This document shows positions 56,011 to 64,000 of a stretch of 64,000 bases of DNA, piece by piece. The notes beneath the pieces were generated by a model. That model was not told the origin of the DNA and ran no database searches. It worked only from the letters and a program-made list of their open reading frames with translations. Made by a program: the position numbers and the translations under genes. This stretch comes from Caldovatus sediminis (GTDB lineage: Bacteria; Pseudomonadota; Alphaproteobacteria; Acetobacterales; Acetobacteraceae): contig NZ_BMKS01000008.1 in NCBI RefSeq assembly GCF_014644455.1, positions 1 through 64,000 on the forward strand, in the 5' to 3' direction. Positions within the stretch are counted from its first letter, which is position 1; each line of letters starts with the position of its first letter.

Positions 56011-58155
56011 ATGGACGGGCCGGCTCCGATCGCCGCCGGTGCCGCGCCGGACGGCGCCGAGACCGCGGCCCAGCTCGCCGCCGCCGGCTTGTGGGGGGCG
56101 GCGATCGCGGCGTGGCGCGCGGTGCTCGCCGAGCGGCCGGAGGATTGGCGCGCGCGCCTCGCCCTCGGCGGCTGCCTCGCCGCCGCCGGCGACCTCGCCG
56201 CCGCCGTTCGCGAGTACCGCGAGGCGGTCGCGCTCGCCGAAGGAGTGCCGGAGGCGGACATCGCCCGGCAGCGCCTCGCGGAGGCCATCGCCGCGATCGG
56301 CGAGGGCGGGACCGCCATGGCGCCACCGGCGACCGTCGCCGCCCCGGCCGCCGGCGCCGCGACGGGCACCCGTTTCGTCTTCGACGCCTCCGACCTGGTC
56401 GCCTATTTCGCCGACAACCGCGCGCCGACCGGCATCCAGCGCGTCCAGCTCAACGTCATCGCCCACGCCCTTTCGGCCGCCCGCCCGGAAGAGCCGGTCG
56501 CGGTCGTGGCGTTCGACCAGGACCGCGGCGGCTGGCGGGAGATCCACCCCGCCCTGTTCCTGGGCCTCTGGCGCCTTTCCCGCAGCGGCGCCGACCCGCA
56601 CGACCTGGTCTGGCAGGCGGCGCTCGCGGAGCTGCGCGGCGCCCTCGCCGCGGCGCCGGACCTCGACTTCGCGCCCGGGGCGGTGCTCTGCAACCTTGGC
56701 ACCTCGTGGTGGATCCGCGACTACTTCCTCCGCGTGCGCGACGCCAAGACGCGCTTCGGCCTGCGCTACGTCCCGTTCGTACACGACTGCATCCCGCTGA
56801 TCGTGCCGGAGCACTGCGCCGGCGGGCTGGTGCGCGAGTTCGCCCAGTGGTTCGCCTCTCTCGCCCTGCATGCCGACGCGCTGCTCTGCAATTCGCGTTG
56901 CACCCTCGCGGACGTGCGGCGTCAGATCGCGGCTCTGCTCCCGGGGCTCGACCTGCCGGCGACGGTGGTCCCGCTGGATGCGGACCCGCGCGCCATGCTC
57001 GGCGCGGCCGAGGCCGACGCGGCGGCCTCGGCCGATGCGCGCCTTCCGGTGCCGGGCGAGCCCTTCGTCCTGTTCGTCGGCACCATCGAGTCGCGCAAGG
57101 ACCATCTGCTGGCTTTCCGCGCCTGGCGCAGGCTGATCGCCCGCCACGGCGCGGCCGCCGTGCCGCGCCTCCTCTGCGTCGGCAAGCCCGGATGGCTGGC
57201 CGAGCCGGCGCTCGCGCTGCTCCGCGAGGCGCCGGAGCTCGCGCAGCGCATCTCGGTGCTGCACGGCATCCCCGACGGCGCGCTCGTCGCCCTTTACCGG
57301 CGCTGCCTGTTCACGCTGTACAACAGCCATTACGAGGGCTGGGGGCTGCCGGTCACCGAGAGCCTGGCCTTCGGCCGGGTGCCGCTGGTGCCGCGCCATT
57401 CCGCGCTGGTCGAGGCGGGCGGCGAGGCCGCGGCATACTTCACGCCCGGCGATCTCGACGACCTGGTGGCCAGGCTCGAGGAGCTGATGTTCGACCCGGC
57501 GGCGCGCGCCGCCGCCGAGGCGCGGATCGCCGAACGCCTGCGGCTGCGGGACTGGGGCGCCGTGACGGACCAGATCCTCGCCGCGCTCCGCGACGTCCCC
57601 TCGCATGCCGGCGCCGATACCGTCGCGCCAGCGTCGCGCGACCTGCTCCGCCCCACGCTGCGGCCCGGCCGCCCGCTGGCGCTCCGGCTGCTCGGCGAGC
57701 CCGTGCCGAGGGTGGAGATGGCCCTGGCGGACATGGCGCGCCTTGGCCTCGGCTGGCATCCGCTGGAGTCCTGGGGCGTCTGGACCCGGCCAGGGCGTGC
57801 GCGCCTCCATCTGCCGCTCGACGCGCCGACCTCCGAGCCGCTGCGCCTGCAGCTCGATTGCGTCGCGCCGCCGCAGGACCTGTCGGTGCGCCTGCGGCTC
57901 GGCCCCGAGGGACCCGAGCATCGGCTGCTCGCCGAGGCCGGCACGCGGTTCACCGTGGCGCTCGCGGCCCCGCCGGGCCTCGCCGCGATCGATCTCGACA
58001 TCGACAGCGAGGAGCCGGGCGTGGCCCTTTCCCCGGGCGGCCGCCGCGTCGGCCTCGGCCTCGCCGGCGTGCTGCTGTGCTGCCCGGACGACCTTGCCGC
58101 GCGGCTCGAATTCCTCGAGCAGCGGCGCCTGGCCTTCCAGCCGCCGTCGCGCTGA
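56011..58155 (+). CDS. Large glycosyltransferase with helical N-terminus and beta-rich C-terminus
   Basis: A 714-residue protein. Residues 1-105 are Ala-rich helices (AAQLAAAGLWGAAIAAWRAVLAERPEDW, a TPR-like pair), 115-525 a GT4-type catalytic region (FDASDLVAYFADNRAPTGIQRVQ, VPFVHDCIPLIVPEHC, FVGTIESRKDHLLAFRAW and YNSHYEGWGLPVTESLAFG with the EX7E glutamates), and about 550-714 a beta-rich domain with the WHPLESWGVWTRPGRARLHL stretch, seen as a C-terminal appendage in some polysaccharide enzymes. It probably acts with the preceding glycosyltransferase on the same glycan. ATG at 56011 has no strong ribosome-binding site. Confidence 0.82.
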   Translation: MDGPAPIAAGAAPDGAETAAQLAAAGLWGAAIAAWRAVLAERPEDWRARLALGGCLAAAGDLAAAVREYREAVALAEGVPEADIARQRLAEAIAAIGEGGTAMAPPATVAAPAAGAATGTRFVFDASDLVAYFADNRAPTGIQRVQLNVIAHALSAARPEEPVAVVAFDQDRGGWREIHPALFLGLWRLSRSGADPHDLVWQAALAELRGALAAAPDLDFAPGAVLCNLGTSWWIRDYFLRVRDAKTRFGLRYVPFVHDCIPLIVPEHCAGGLVREFAQWFASLALHADALLCNSRCTLADVRRQIAALLPGLDLPATVVPLDADPRAMLGAAEADAAASADARLPVPGEPFVLFVGTIESRKDHLLAFRAWRRLIARHGAAAVPRLLCVGKPGWLAEPALALLREAPELAQRISVLHGIPDGALVALYRRCLFTLYNSHYEGWGLPVTESLAFGRVPLVPRHSALVEAGGEAAAYFTPGDLDDLVARLEELMFDPAARAAAEARIAERLRLRDWGAVTDQILAALRDVPSHAGADTVAPASRDLLRPTLRPGRPLALRLLGEPVPRVEMALADMARLGLGWHPLESWGVWTRPGRARLHLPLDAPTSEPLRLQLDCVAPPQDLSVRLRLGPEGPEHRLLAEAGTRFTVALAAPPGLAAIDLDIDSEEPGVALSPGGRRVGLGLAGVLLCCPDDLAARLEFLEQRRLAFQPPSR

Positions 58156-58177
58156 GCCGCCCGGCCGCGCCCGTCCG

Positions 58178-58369
58178 TCAGCCTTTCTGCTCGCGAAGCT
58201 CCGCTTCCAGCGCCGCGATCTTCGCCGCGATCGAAGCGCGCAGCGCCGGGGTCACATGCGGCTTCATGCCCGCGAGGACCTGGCGCAGCTCGGCGAGCTG
58301 GCGCCGCTTCTCGTCGCGCGAGCGCCGGATCGGGCGGTTGTCGGAGAACTGGTTCTCGTAGGCGCGCAT
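58178..58369 (-). CDS. Small conserved-type helical protein of unknown function
   Basis: A 63-residue ORF: MRAYENQFSDNRPIRRSRDEK, then helical REKRRQLAELRQVLAG-type and AALRASIAAKIAALEAELREQKG-type segments (short pieces only quoted). It is charged and helical, has no signal or membrane segment, and its composition is more protein-like than the surrounding shadows. Convergent with the glycosyltransferase. It may be a small DNA- or protein-binding factor, but I do not recognise a family. Confidence 0.5.
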   Translation of the reverse strand: MRAYENQFSDNRPIRRSRDEKRRQLAELRQVLAGMKPHVTPALRASIAAKIAALEAELREQKG

Positions 58370-58637
58370 CGCATCGGATCCCCTGTCCGGCGCCCGGATC
58401 CGAATCGCCCGGCCAGGGTCGGGGCGAGTCGGATCCAGGCGCGTTCGAGCCGTCGATTCGCGCCCTGGCGTGCCCGCCTGCAGTGCGCACGCTCAGGGCG
58501 CTCGCCGTCAGGCTGCGGGGTGCGCGGCGCCGCGTCAACGCGCGCGGGCCGGGGGCGTCGGGCCGGACCTGCCGGGCACCGGACGCCGCATCGGCGGCCT
58601 CCGGAGCGGACCACCCCGGCGCACCGGGATGGGCGGC
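58370..58637. other. Gap before hyuB
   Basis: No convincing gene; the frames are Arg/Pro-rich. It leads into the candidate hyuB promoter at 58638-58666. Confidence 0.4.
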
Positions 58638-58666
58638 TTCGCGATCGGCGGCGCCGCCGCTAGGGT
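58638..58666 (+). promoter_or_regulatory. Candidate hyuB promoter
   Basis: TTCGCG (58638-58643) and TAGGGT (58661-58666) are 17 bases apart and lie 49 bases before the ATG at 58716. The -35 is weak; the TAGGGT -10 fits the pattern seen before pdxY and the lipoprotein gene. Confidence 0.3.
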
Positions 58667-58715
58667 GCGACCGGCCTTCCCGCCCGAGGCGCACCTGTCC
58701 GGGACCGCAGCCGAC

Positions 58716-60407
58716 ATGAACGCCGCCTGCCCGCTCGACCCCGTCACCCTCGCCGTGCTGAAGGGCCGGCTGGAGCAGATCGCCGACGAGATGGACGCGA
58801 CGCTCTACCGCAGCGCCTTCAACCCCATCATCGCCGAGGCGCGCGACGCCTGCCACGGCCTCTACCACGCCGGGAGCGGCGACACCCTGGTGCAGGGCAC
58901 CAAGGGCCTGCCGATCTTCGTCGGCGCCATGTCCTTCGCCGTCCGCTCGGTGATCGCGAAGGTCGCGCGCGAGGGCGGGCTCGGGCCCGGCGACACCTTC
59001 CTCTTCAACGACCCCTACGACGGCGGCACGCACCTCAACGACTTCCGCCTGGTGCGGCCGGTCTTCCGCGGCGGGCGGCTGTTCTGCTGGATCGCGAGCG
59101 TCGGCCACTGGCTCGACATCGGCGGCAACGTGCCCGGCAACTACAACGCCGCGGCGATCGAGAGCTTCCAGGAGGGCGTGCGCGTCCCGCCGGTGAAGCT
59201 CATCGCCGCCGGGCGGATGAACCGGGACATCGTGGACATCCTCGCCTGCAACAGCCGCGTGCCGCAGTCGAACTGGGGCGACCTGAACGGCCAGCTCAAC
59301 GCGCTCGACCTCGGCGAGCGGCGGCTCGCCGAGCTGCTCGACGAGTACGGGGACGAGCGCATCGCGGCGGCGCTCGGCGCGCTCACGGACCGGGCCGAGG
59401 CGCTGATGCGCGAGCAGATCGCGGCCCTGCCGGACGGCAGCTACCGCTTCGACGACTGGCTCGACAACGACGGGGTGAGGGACGAGCCGCTCTCCGTCGC
59501 GCTCGACCTGACGGTGGCCGGCGACCGGATGACGCTCGACTTCTCGCGCTCCTCCCCGCCCTGCGCCGGGCCGCTCAACATCTCCTACGCCACCACCGTC
59601 GCGGCCTGCTACGTCGCGCTGAAGCACGCCTTCCCGGAGGTGCCGGCGAATGCGGGCGTGCTGCGGCCGATCCGGTTCGTCGTCCCCGAGACGACGCTCC
59701 TCGGCGCCAGGGCGCCGCGCCCGGTCGCCGGCTACACCGAGACGATCCTGCGCCTGATCGGCGTGATCCTCGGCGCCCTCGGCAAGGCGGTGCCGGAGCG
59801 CGCGACGGCCGGCCCCTTCGGCACGATCAACGCGCTCTCGCTCTCCGGCCAGCGCCCCGACGGGACGCGCTGGCTGATGTTCTCCTTCTTCGGCGGCGGC
59901 CTCGGCGGCAACCCCGAGAGCGACGGCCTGCACCACGCCAACAACCCGATCAGCACCGCCACCATCCCGCCCGCCGAGATCCTGGAGGCCGCGAACCCGG
60001 TGATGTTCACGCAATGGGCGCTGCGCCCCGACAGCGCGGGGCCCGGCATGCACCGCGGCGGCGTCGGCGCCATCTACGAGATCGAGGCGCTGGCCCCCGG
60101 CGCCACCGAGGTGGCGCTGCTCGGCGAGCGCGGCCGCTTCCCGCCCTTCGGCGTGAACGGCGGCGGCCCGGCGGCGATGACGCGCTTCGCCTGGCAGACC
60201 GATACCGGCTGGGCGAGCCCGCCGATGGCGAGCAAGGTCGTCGGCGTGACCATCCGCCAGGGCCGGCGCGTTCGGCTCGAGACGCCCGGCGGCGGCGGCT
60301 TCGGCGACCCGCGGGCGCGGCCGCGCGAGCGGGTCGCGCGCGACCTGCGCCTCGGCTACGTCAGCGCCGAGGCGGCCCGGCGCGACTACGGCGTGGATGT
60401 CGCATGA
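58716..60407 (+). CDS. Hydantoinase/oxoprolinase subunit B family protein (HyuB)
   Basis: With HyuA forms an ATP-dependent amidohydrolase of the hydantoinase/5-oxoprolinase/acetone carboxylase family. The 563-residue protein starts PVTLAVLKGRLEQIADEMDATLYRSAF and has FNDPYDGGTHLNDF, CYVALKHAFPEVPANAGVLRP, and GPFGTINALSLSG with a C-terminal GGGGFGDP. It acts as one of two subunits, and the true substrate (hydantoin, 5-oxoproline, an N-heterocycle intermediate) cannot be told from sequence. ATG 58716; stop overlaps hyuA by four bases (ATGA). Confidence 0.9.
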   Translation: MNAACPLDPVTLAVLKGRLEQIADEMDATLYRSAFNPIIAEARDACHGLYHAGSGDTLVQGTKGLPIFVGAMSFAVRSVIAKVAREGGLGPGDTFLFNDPYDGGTHLNDFRLVRPVFRGGRLFCWIASVGHWLDIGGNVPGNYNAAAIESFQEGVRVPPVKLIAAGRMNRDIVDILACNSRVPQSNWGDLNGQLNALDLGERRLAELLDEYGDERIAAALGALTDRAEALMREQIAALPDGSYRFDDWLDNDGVRDEPLSVALDLTVAGDRMTLDFSRSSPPCAGPLNISYATTVAACYVALKHAFPEVPANAGVLRPIRFVVPETTLLGARAPRPVAGYTETILRLIGVILGALGKAVPERATAGPFGTINALSLSGQRPDGTRWLMFSFFGGGLGGNPESDGLHHANNPISTATIPPAEILEAANPVMFTQWALRPDSAGPGMHRGGVGAIYEIEALAPGATEVALLGERGRFPPFGVNGGGPAAMTRFAWQTDTGWASPPMASKVVGVTIRQGRRVRLETPGGGGFGDPRARPRERVARDLRLGYVSAEAARRDYGVDVA

Positions 60408-62464
60408 GGACCGAAGGCGCCGCGATCGTCGGCGTGGATGTCGGCGGCACCTTCACCGACCTGTTCCTCTTCGACCCCGCCAGCGGCGCCTTCCGCACGG
60501 CGAAGGTCCCCTCGCACCGCGGCGACGAGGCGGTGGGCTTCCTCGCCGGCCTGCGCGCGCTCGGCGGCGTGGCGGGGATGGGCGCGATCGTGCACGGCAC
60601 CACGGTCGGCACCAACGCGCTGCTCGAGCGCAAGGGCGCGCGGCTCGGCGTCATCACCACCGCGGGCTTCCGCGACGTGCTGGAGATGCGCCGGCGCGAC
60701 CGCCGCCACACCTGGGGCCTCTGGGGCGACTTCACGCCGATCGCCGACCGCGACCTGCGGCTCGAGGTGCCGGAGCGCACCCTCGCCGACGGCACGATCC
60801 GCGCGCCGGTGGACCTCGGCGCCGTGCGCGAGGCGGCGCGCGCCCTGCTCGCCAGGGGCGCCGAGGCCTGCGCCATCGTCTTCATCAACAGCTACGCCAA
60901 CCCGGCCAACGAGCGCGCGGCGGCGGAGGTCGTGCGGGGCCTCTGGCCGAACCCCCACGTCTCCGTCTCCTCCGAGATCCTGCCGGAGATCCGCGAGTTC
61001 GAGCGCGCCTCCACCACGGCGCTCAACGCCTACCTCCAGCCCGTCGTCGCCTCCTACCTCGGCGCGCTCGAATCGGCGCTCGCGGAGGAGCGGTTCGCCG
61101 GCCGGTTCCACATCGTCCAGTCCAACGGCGGCCTCATGTCCACCGCGCGCGCGCGGCGCATGCCCGCGCGCACCGCGCTCTCCGGTCCCGCGGCGGGCGT
61201 GATCGCCGCGGCGGCGATCGCCCGCGCGGCGGGGTTCGGGAACGCGATCACCTGCGACCTCGGCGGCACCTCCTTCGACGTCTCGCTGGTGGTCGGCGGC
61301 CGGATGGCGCTCGCCGCGCAGGCGACGATCGATTTCGGCCTCGTCATCCGCAGCCCGATGATCGAGATCACCACGATCGGCGCCGGCGGCGGCTCGATCG
61401 CGCGCGTGGACCGGGGCGGGCTGCTGCAGGTCGGGCCGGAGAGCGCCGGCAGCCGCCCCGGCCCGGTCTGCTACGGCCAGGGCAACGACCGGCCGACGCT
61501 GACCGACGCCAACCTGGTGCTCGGCCGCATCAACGCCGGGCGCCCGATCGGCGGCGCCCTGGCGCGGCTCGACACGGAGGCCGCGCGCGAGGCGATCGCG
61601 CGCCATGTCGGCGCGCCGCTCGGCCTCGACCCGCTCGCCGCGGCCGAGGCGATCGTGCGTGTCGCCAACGCCCGCATGGCCGGCGCGATCCGCCTGGTCT
61701 CGATCGAGCGCGGCCACGATCCGGCGCGCTTCGTCGCGGTCACCTTCGGCGGCGGCGGCGCGCTGCATGTCGGGGCGCTGATCCGCGAGGTCGGTCTCCG
61801 GGCCGCGCTGGTGCCGCGCTTCCCGGGCGTCACCTCGGCGCTCGGCTGCGTCATCGCCGATGTGCGCCACGACCAGGTGCGGACGCTGAACCTCGCGCTC
61901 GACGGCCTCGACGCGGCGGCGCTCGACCGGCGCATGGTCGCCGAGGCCGCCGCCGCGCGCGCCGTCGTCGAGGCCGCCGGCCTGCCGGTGGAGCGCATCG
62001 AGACCCTGTTCGAGCTCGACATGCACTACCAGGGCCAGACCCACACGGTCGGCGTCCCCGTGCCGGTCGCGGTGCGGAACGGCACCACCGGCGTCACCGA
62101 GGCGGCCGTCCGCGAGGCGTTCGAGGCCGCCTACCAGGCCGCCTTCAGCCGCCTGCTCCCGGGCCTTCCGGTGCGCATCGTCACCCTCCGCACCGCGGCG
62201 ATCGGGCGCCGGCCGCCGCTTGACCTCGCCGCGCTCGCGCCGGGGGAGGGGGCCTCGATGGCGGCGGCGGCGCGCGGCACGCGGCCGGTGTTCTTCGACG
62301 GCGCCTGGCGCGACACGGCGATCCTCTCGCGCCTCGACCTGCCCGTGGGCGCCGTCGTGCCGGGGCCGGCGATCCTCGAACAGCCGGACGCCACCATCGT
62401 CGTGGACCCCGGCCTCGTCGCGCGCGTGGACCGCTTCGGCAACCTGATCATCGAGAGGGCGTGA
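60404..62464 (+). CDS. Hydantoinase/oxoprolinase subunit A family protein (HyuA)
   Basis: The ATPase-like subunit of the pair. The 686-residue protein starts IVGVDVGGTFTDLFLFDP, the ASKHA-type phosphate-binding loop, then HGTTVGTNALLERKGARLGVITTAGFRDVLE, and ITCDLGGTSFDVSLV with the second phosphate loop. The typical LSGPAAGVIAA (ALSGPAAG) and IGAGGGSIARVD motifs are present. Coupled to hyuB; next gene begins two bases after its stop. Specificity not readable. Confidence 0.92.
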   Translation: MRTEGAAIVGVDVGGTFTDLFLFDPASGAFRTAKVPSHRGDEAVGFLAGLRALGGVAGMGAIVHGTTVGTNALLERKGARLGVITTAGFRDVLEMRRRDRRHTWGLWGDFTPIADRDLRLEVPERTLADGTIRAPVDLGAVREAARALLARGAEACAIVFINSYANPANERAAAEVVRGLWPNPHVSVSSEILPEIREFERASTTALNAYLQPVVASYLGALESALAEERFAGRFHIVQSNGGLMSTARARRMPARTALSGPAAGVIAAAAIARAAGFGNAITCDLGGTSFDVSLVVGGRMALAAQATIDFGLVIRSPMIEITTIGAGGGSIARVDRGGLLQVGPESAGSRPGPVCYGQGNDRPTLTDANLVLGRINAGRPIGGALARLDTEAAREAIARHVGAPLGLDPLAAAEAIVRVANARMAGAIRLVSIERGHDPARFVAVTFGGGGALHVGALIREVGLRAALVPRFPGVTSALGCVIADVRHDQVRTLNLALDGLDAAALDRRMVAEAAAARAVVEAAGLPVERIETLFELDMHYQGQTHTVGVPVPVAVRNGTTGVTEAAVREAFEAAYQAAFSRLLPGLPVRIVTLRTAAIGRRPPLDLAALAPGEGASMAAAARGTRPVFFDGAWRDTAILSRLDLPVGAVVPGPAILEQPDATIVVDPGLVARVDRFGNLIIERA

Positions 62465-62465
62465 G

Positions 62466-63074
62466 ATGGCCGGCCCGCCGATCCCCGTCAGCCAGACGGC
62501 GCTGCTGCTCTGCGACCTGCAGAACGACTTCCTCCACCCGCGCGGCGCCTACGGCCGCGCCGGCCAGTCCGCGCCGGAGATCGCCGCCCTGCCGGCCCGC
62601 ATCGCCCCGCTCGCGCGGCGCATGCGCGAGGCCGGCGGCTGGATCGTCTCGACGCATTTCACCCTCGTCCCCGGCAGGGGCGGCGAGCCCTTCCTCTCGC
62701 CGCATCTGCGCCGGCTCCGCCCCTTCCTGGCGAAGGGCGACTTCGCCCCCGGCTCCTGGGGCCACGCGCTGGTGGAGGAGCTCGCCCCGGCCGACATCGC
62801 GGTCGAGAAGGTCGCCTTCTCCGCCTTCTACATGAGCCGGCTGGAATGGGTGCTCGGCCGCGCCGGCATCCGCCGGCTGCTCGCCTGCGGCATCGTCACC
62901 AACGGCGGCGTCGCCTCCACCGTGCGCGACGCCCATGTGCGCGACTTCGAGGTGACGCTGGTCGAGGACGGCTGCGCCGCCTTCTCCCCGGAGGTGCACC
63001 GCGTCGCCGTGGAGGCGCTGCGCCCGGTCGCGCGCATCGCCACCATCGCCGAGGCGCTTGCGGAGCTTTCGTGA
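62466..63074 (+). CDS. Isochorismatase-family hydrolase lacking the usual catalytic cysteine
   Basis: A 202-residue protein with the isochorismatase-like fold: ALLLCDLQNDFLHPRG (Asp of the triad), a conserved lysine in VEKVAFSAFYMSRLEW, and GIVTNGGVASTVRDAHVRD. In nicotinamidases and most cysteine hydrolases of the family the TN.C position carries the nucleophilic cysteine; here it is glycine (TNGGVAST), as in true isochorismatases such as EntB and PhzD, which cleave a vinyl ether and need no cysteine. So this gene is either isochorismatase-like in mechanism or an unusual member. It lies in the hyuBA operon and before a molybdenum hydroxylase, so a ring-opening or amide step is inferred. Confidence 0.82.
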   Translation: MAGPPIPVSQTALLLCDLQNDFLHPRGAYGRAGQSAPEIAALPARIAPLARRMREAGGWIVSTHFTLVPGRGGEPFLSPHLRRLRPFLAKGDFAPGSWGHALVEELAPADIAVEKVAFSAFYMSRLEWVLGRAGIRRLLACGIVTNGGVASTVRDAHVRDFEVTLVEDGCAAFSPEVHRVAVEALRPVARIATIAEALAELS

Positions 63075-63159
63075 GCCACAGGGGCGGCACACGGACCGTC
63101 CCCCCTCGACAGTCCGCCGCCGCCCCGCTTCCTATGCATCCGACCTTCGAGGGAAGCCC

Positions 63160-64000
63160 ATGGAGAAGTTCGGCATCGGACAGCCCGTGCGCCGGAAGGA
63201 GGATGTCCGCTTCCTGACCGGCCGCGGCACCTACACCGACGACATCGACCGCCCCGGACAGGCGCACGCCGCGATCCTGCGCTCGCCGCACGCCCATGCG
63301 CGGATCGTCTCGATGGACACCACTGCGGCGAGGTCCGCGCCCGGCGTCGTCGCCGTCCTCACCGGCAAGGAGGTGGCGGAGGACGGGCTCGGCTTCCTGC
63401 CCGTGCTGGTCGAGGTGCCCGGCGTGGACGGCAAGCCGCTCTGGCGCCCGCCGCGGCCGATCCTGCAGGGCGAGCGCGTGCGCTACGTCGGCGACCCCGT
63501 CGCCCTCGTCGTCGCCGAGACGCGCGCGCAGGCGATCGAGGCGGCCGAGCTGATCGAGGTCGCGTACGACATCCTGCCGGGCGTCACCGACACCGCCGCC
63601 GCCGACGCGCCCGGCGCGCCGGTGATCTGGCCCGAGCGCGGCTCCAACCTCTGCGTCCACTGGTCGAGCGGACGCGAGAAGGAGACCGAGGAGGCCTTCG
63701 CCCGCGCCCACAGGGTCGTCGCGGTGGACCTGATCAACAACCGCCTCGTCGGCAACCCGATGGAGCCGCGCGTCGCGATCGGCGAATGGGACGGCAGCCG
63801 CTACGTGCTGCATTCGCCCACCCAGGGCGCGCTCCGCGTGCGCGACGGCCTGGCGCAGCACGTCTTCAAGGTGCCGAAGGACAGGCTGCGCGTCGTCTCG
63901 CCCGATGTCGGCGGCGGCTTCGGCCTGCGCGGCAAGCTGTTCCCGGAGAGCGCGCTGGTCCTGTGGGCGGCGAGGCGGCTCGGGCGCCCGGTGAAGTGGC
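63160..64000 (+). CDS. Molybdenum hydroxylase large subunit (xanthine dehydrogenase/CO dehydrogenase type), cut by window end
   Basis: N-terminal part of a large (about 750-800 residues when complete) molybdopterin-binding subunit. The first 280 residues show GQPVRRKEDVRFLTGRGTYTDDI at the start (the typical family opening), VRYVGDPVALVVAETRAQAIEAAELIEVAYDILP, PMEPRV and the glycine-rich VVSPDVGGGFGLRGKLFPES that lies by the Mo cofactor. Members hydroxylate N-heterocycles, aldehydes or CO. ATG 63160 follows CGAGGGAAG. The subunits for FAD and iron-sulfur clusters would lie beyond the window. Context with hyuBA suggests oxidation of an N-heterocycle. Confidence 0.88.
   Translation, partial: MEKFGIGQPVRRKEDVRFLTGRGTYTDDIDRPGQAHAAILRSPHAHARIVSMDTTAARSAPGVVAVLTGKEVAEDGLGFLPVLVEVPGVDGKPLWRPPRPILQGERVRYVGDPVALVVAETRAQAIEAAELIEVAYDILPGVTDTAAADAPGAPVIWPERGSNLCVHWSSGREKETEEAFARAHRVVAVDLINNRLVGNPMEPRVAIGEWDGSRYVLHSPTQGALRVRDGLAQHVFKVPKDRLRVVSPDVGGGFGLRGKLFPESALVLWAARRLGRPVKW

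Overview
The window is one stretch of very GC-rich (clearly above 70 %) alphaproteobacterial chromosome. The order secG, pyrG, kdsA, eno, ftsB-like, pdhA, pdhB (with an N-terminal lipoyl domain), pdhC, lpdA, lipA, ratA-like is a typical alphaproteobacterial housekeeping block. The many TRAP, Liv and amino-acid uptake systems, the MmgE/PrpD, HyuA/HyuB and M81 genes and the pervasive G/C third positions suggest Rhodospirillales, probably an Acetobacteraceae close to Roseomonas. That placement is inference, because the window has no rRNA gene. I saw no tRNA, IS element, prophage or CRISPR array.

Layout. 0.36-2.8 kb: heat-shock sigma factor rpoH, an RluD-type pseudouridine synthase and a divergent small membrane protein. 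2.9-8.9 kb: a citryl-CoA lyase and MmgE/PrpD pair, divergent from a complete TRAP transporter (dctPQM). 8.9-11.3 kb: an I78-type inhibitor-like protein and an SLC13/DASS-type permease. 11.7-25.3 kb: the conserved housekeeping block, ending in the whole pyruvate dehydrogenase complex and lipoate synthase, with a GNAT acetyltransferase overlapping pdhC. 25.3-27.7 kb: a GST, then on the minus strand a phasin-like gene, a small anthrax-edema-factor/CyaA/ExoY-like cyclase-domain protein and an 'amino acid synthesis' family protein. 27.9-30.8 kb: threonine aldolase and an exported TPR protein. 30.9-35.5 kb: a complete branched-chain amino-acid-type ABC transporter (livKHMGF order). 35.8-37.9 kb: pyridoxal kinase and an amino-acid binding protein. 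37.8-42 kb: a tightly coupled five-gene minus-strand operon (RibD-C reductase, MDR dehydrogenase, PTPS/QueD-like protein, glycosyltransferase, methyltransferase) that looks like an uncharacterised pterin- or pyrimidine-derived glycoconjugate pathway. 42.7-47.9 kb: M81 peptidase, acyl-CoA synthetase, enoyl-CoA hydratase and SDR. 48.4-53.3 kb: the prkA-yeaH-spoVR stress operon. 53.3-58.4 kb: an SDR, two glycosyltransferases and a small ORF. 58.7-64 kb: hyuB-hyuA-isochorismatase-like-molybdenum hydroxylase, cut by the window edge.

The two most unusual items are the compact adenylyl-cyclase-toxin-like protein at 26569-27237, which keeps the Arg, Lys, Lys, Asp, Asp and His catalytic positions but lacks the roughly 100-residue insert of the known toxins, and the pterin-like operon, whose PTPS homologue has lost the residues that define PTPS/QueD catalysis. 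Most remaining genes are ordinary metabolism and transport. Start codons were chosen from ribosome-binding sites, overlaps and family length; alternatives are stated where they matter. All functional calls come from reading motifs by eye, with no database search.
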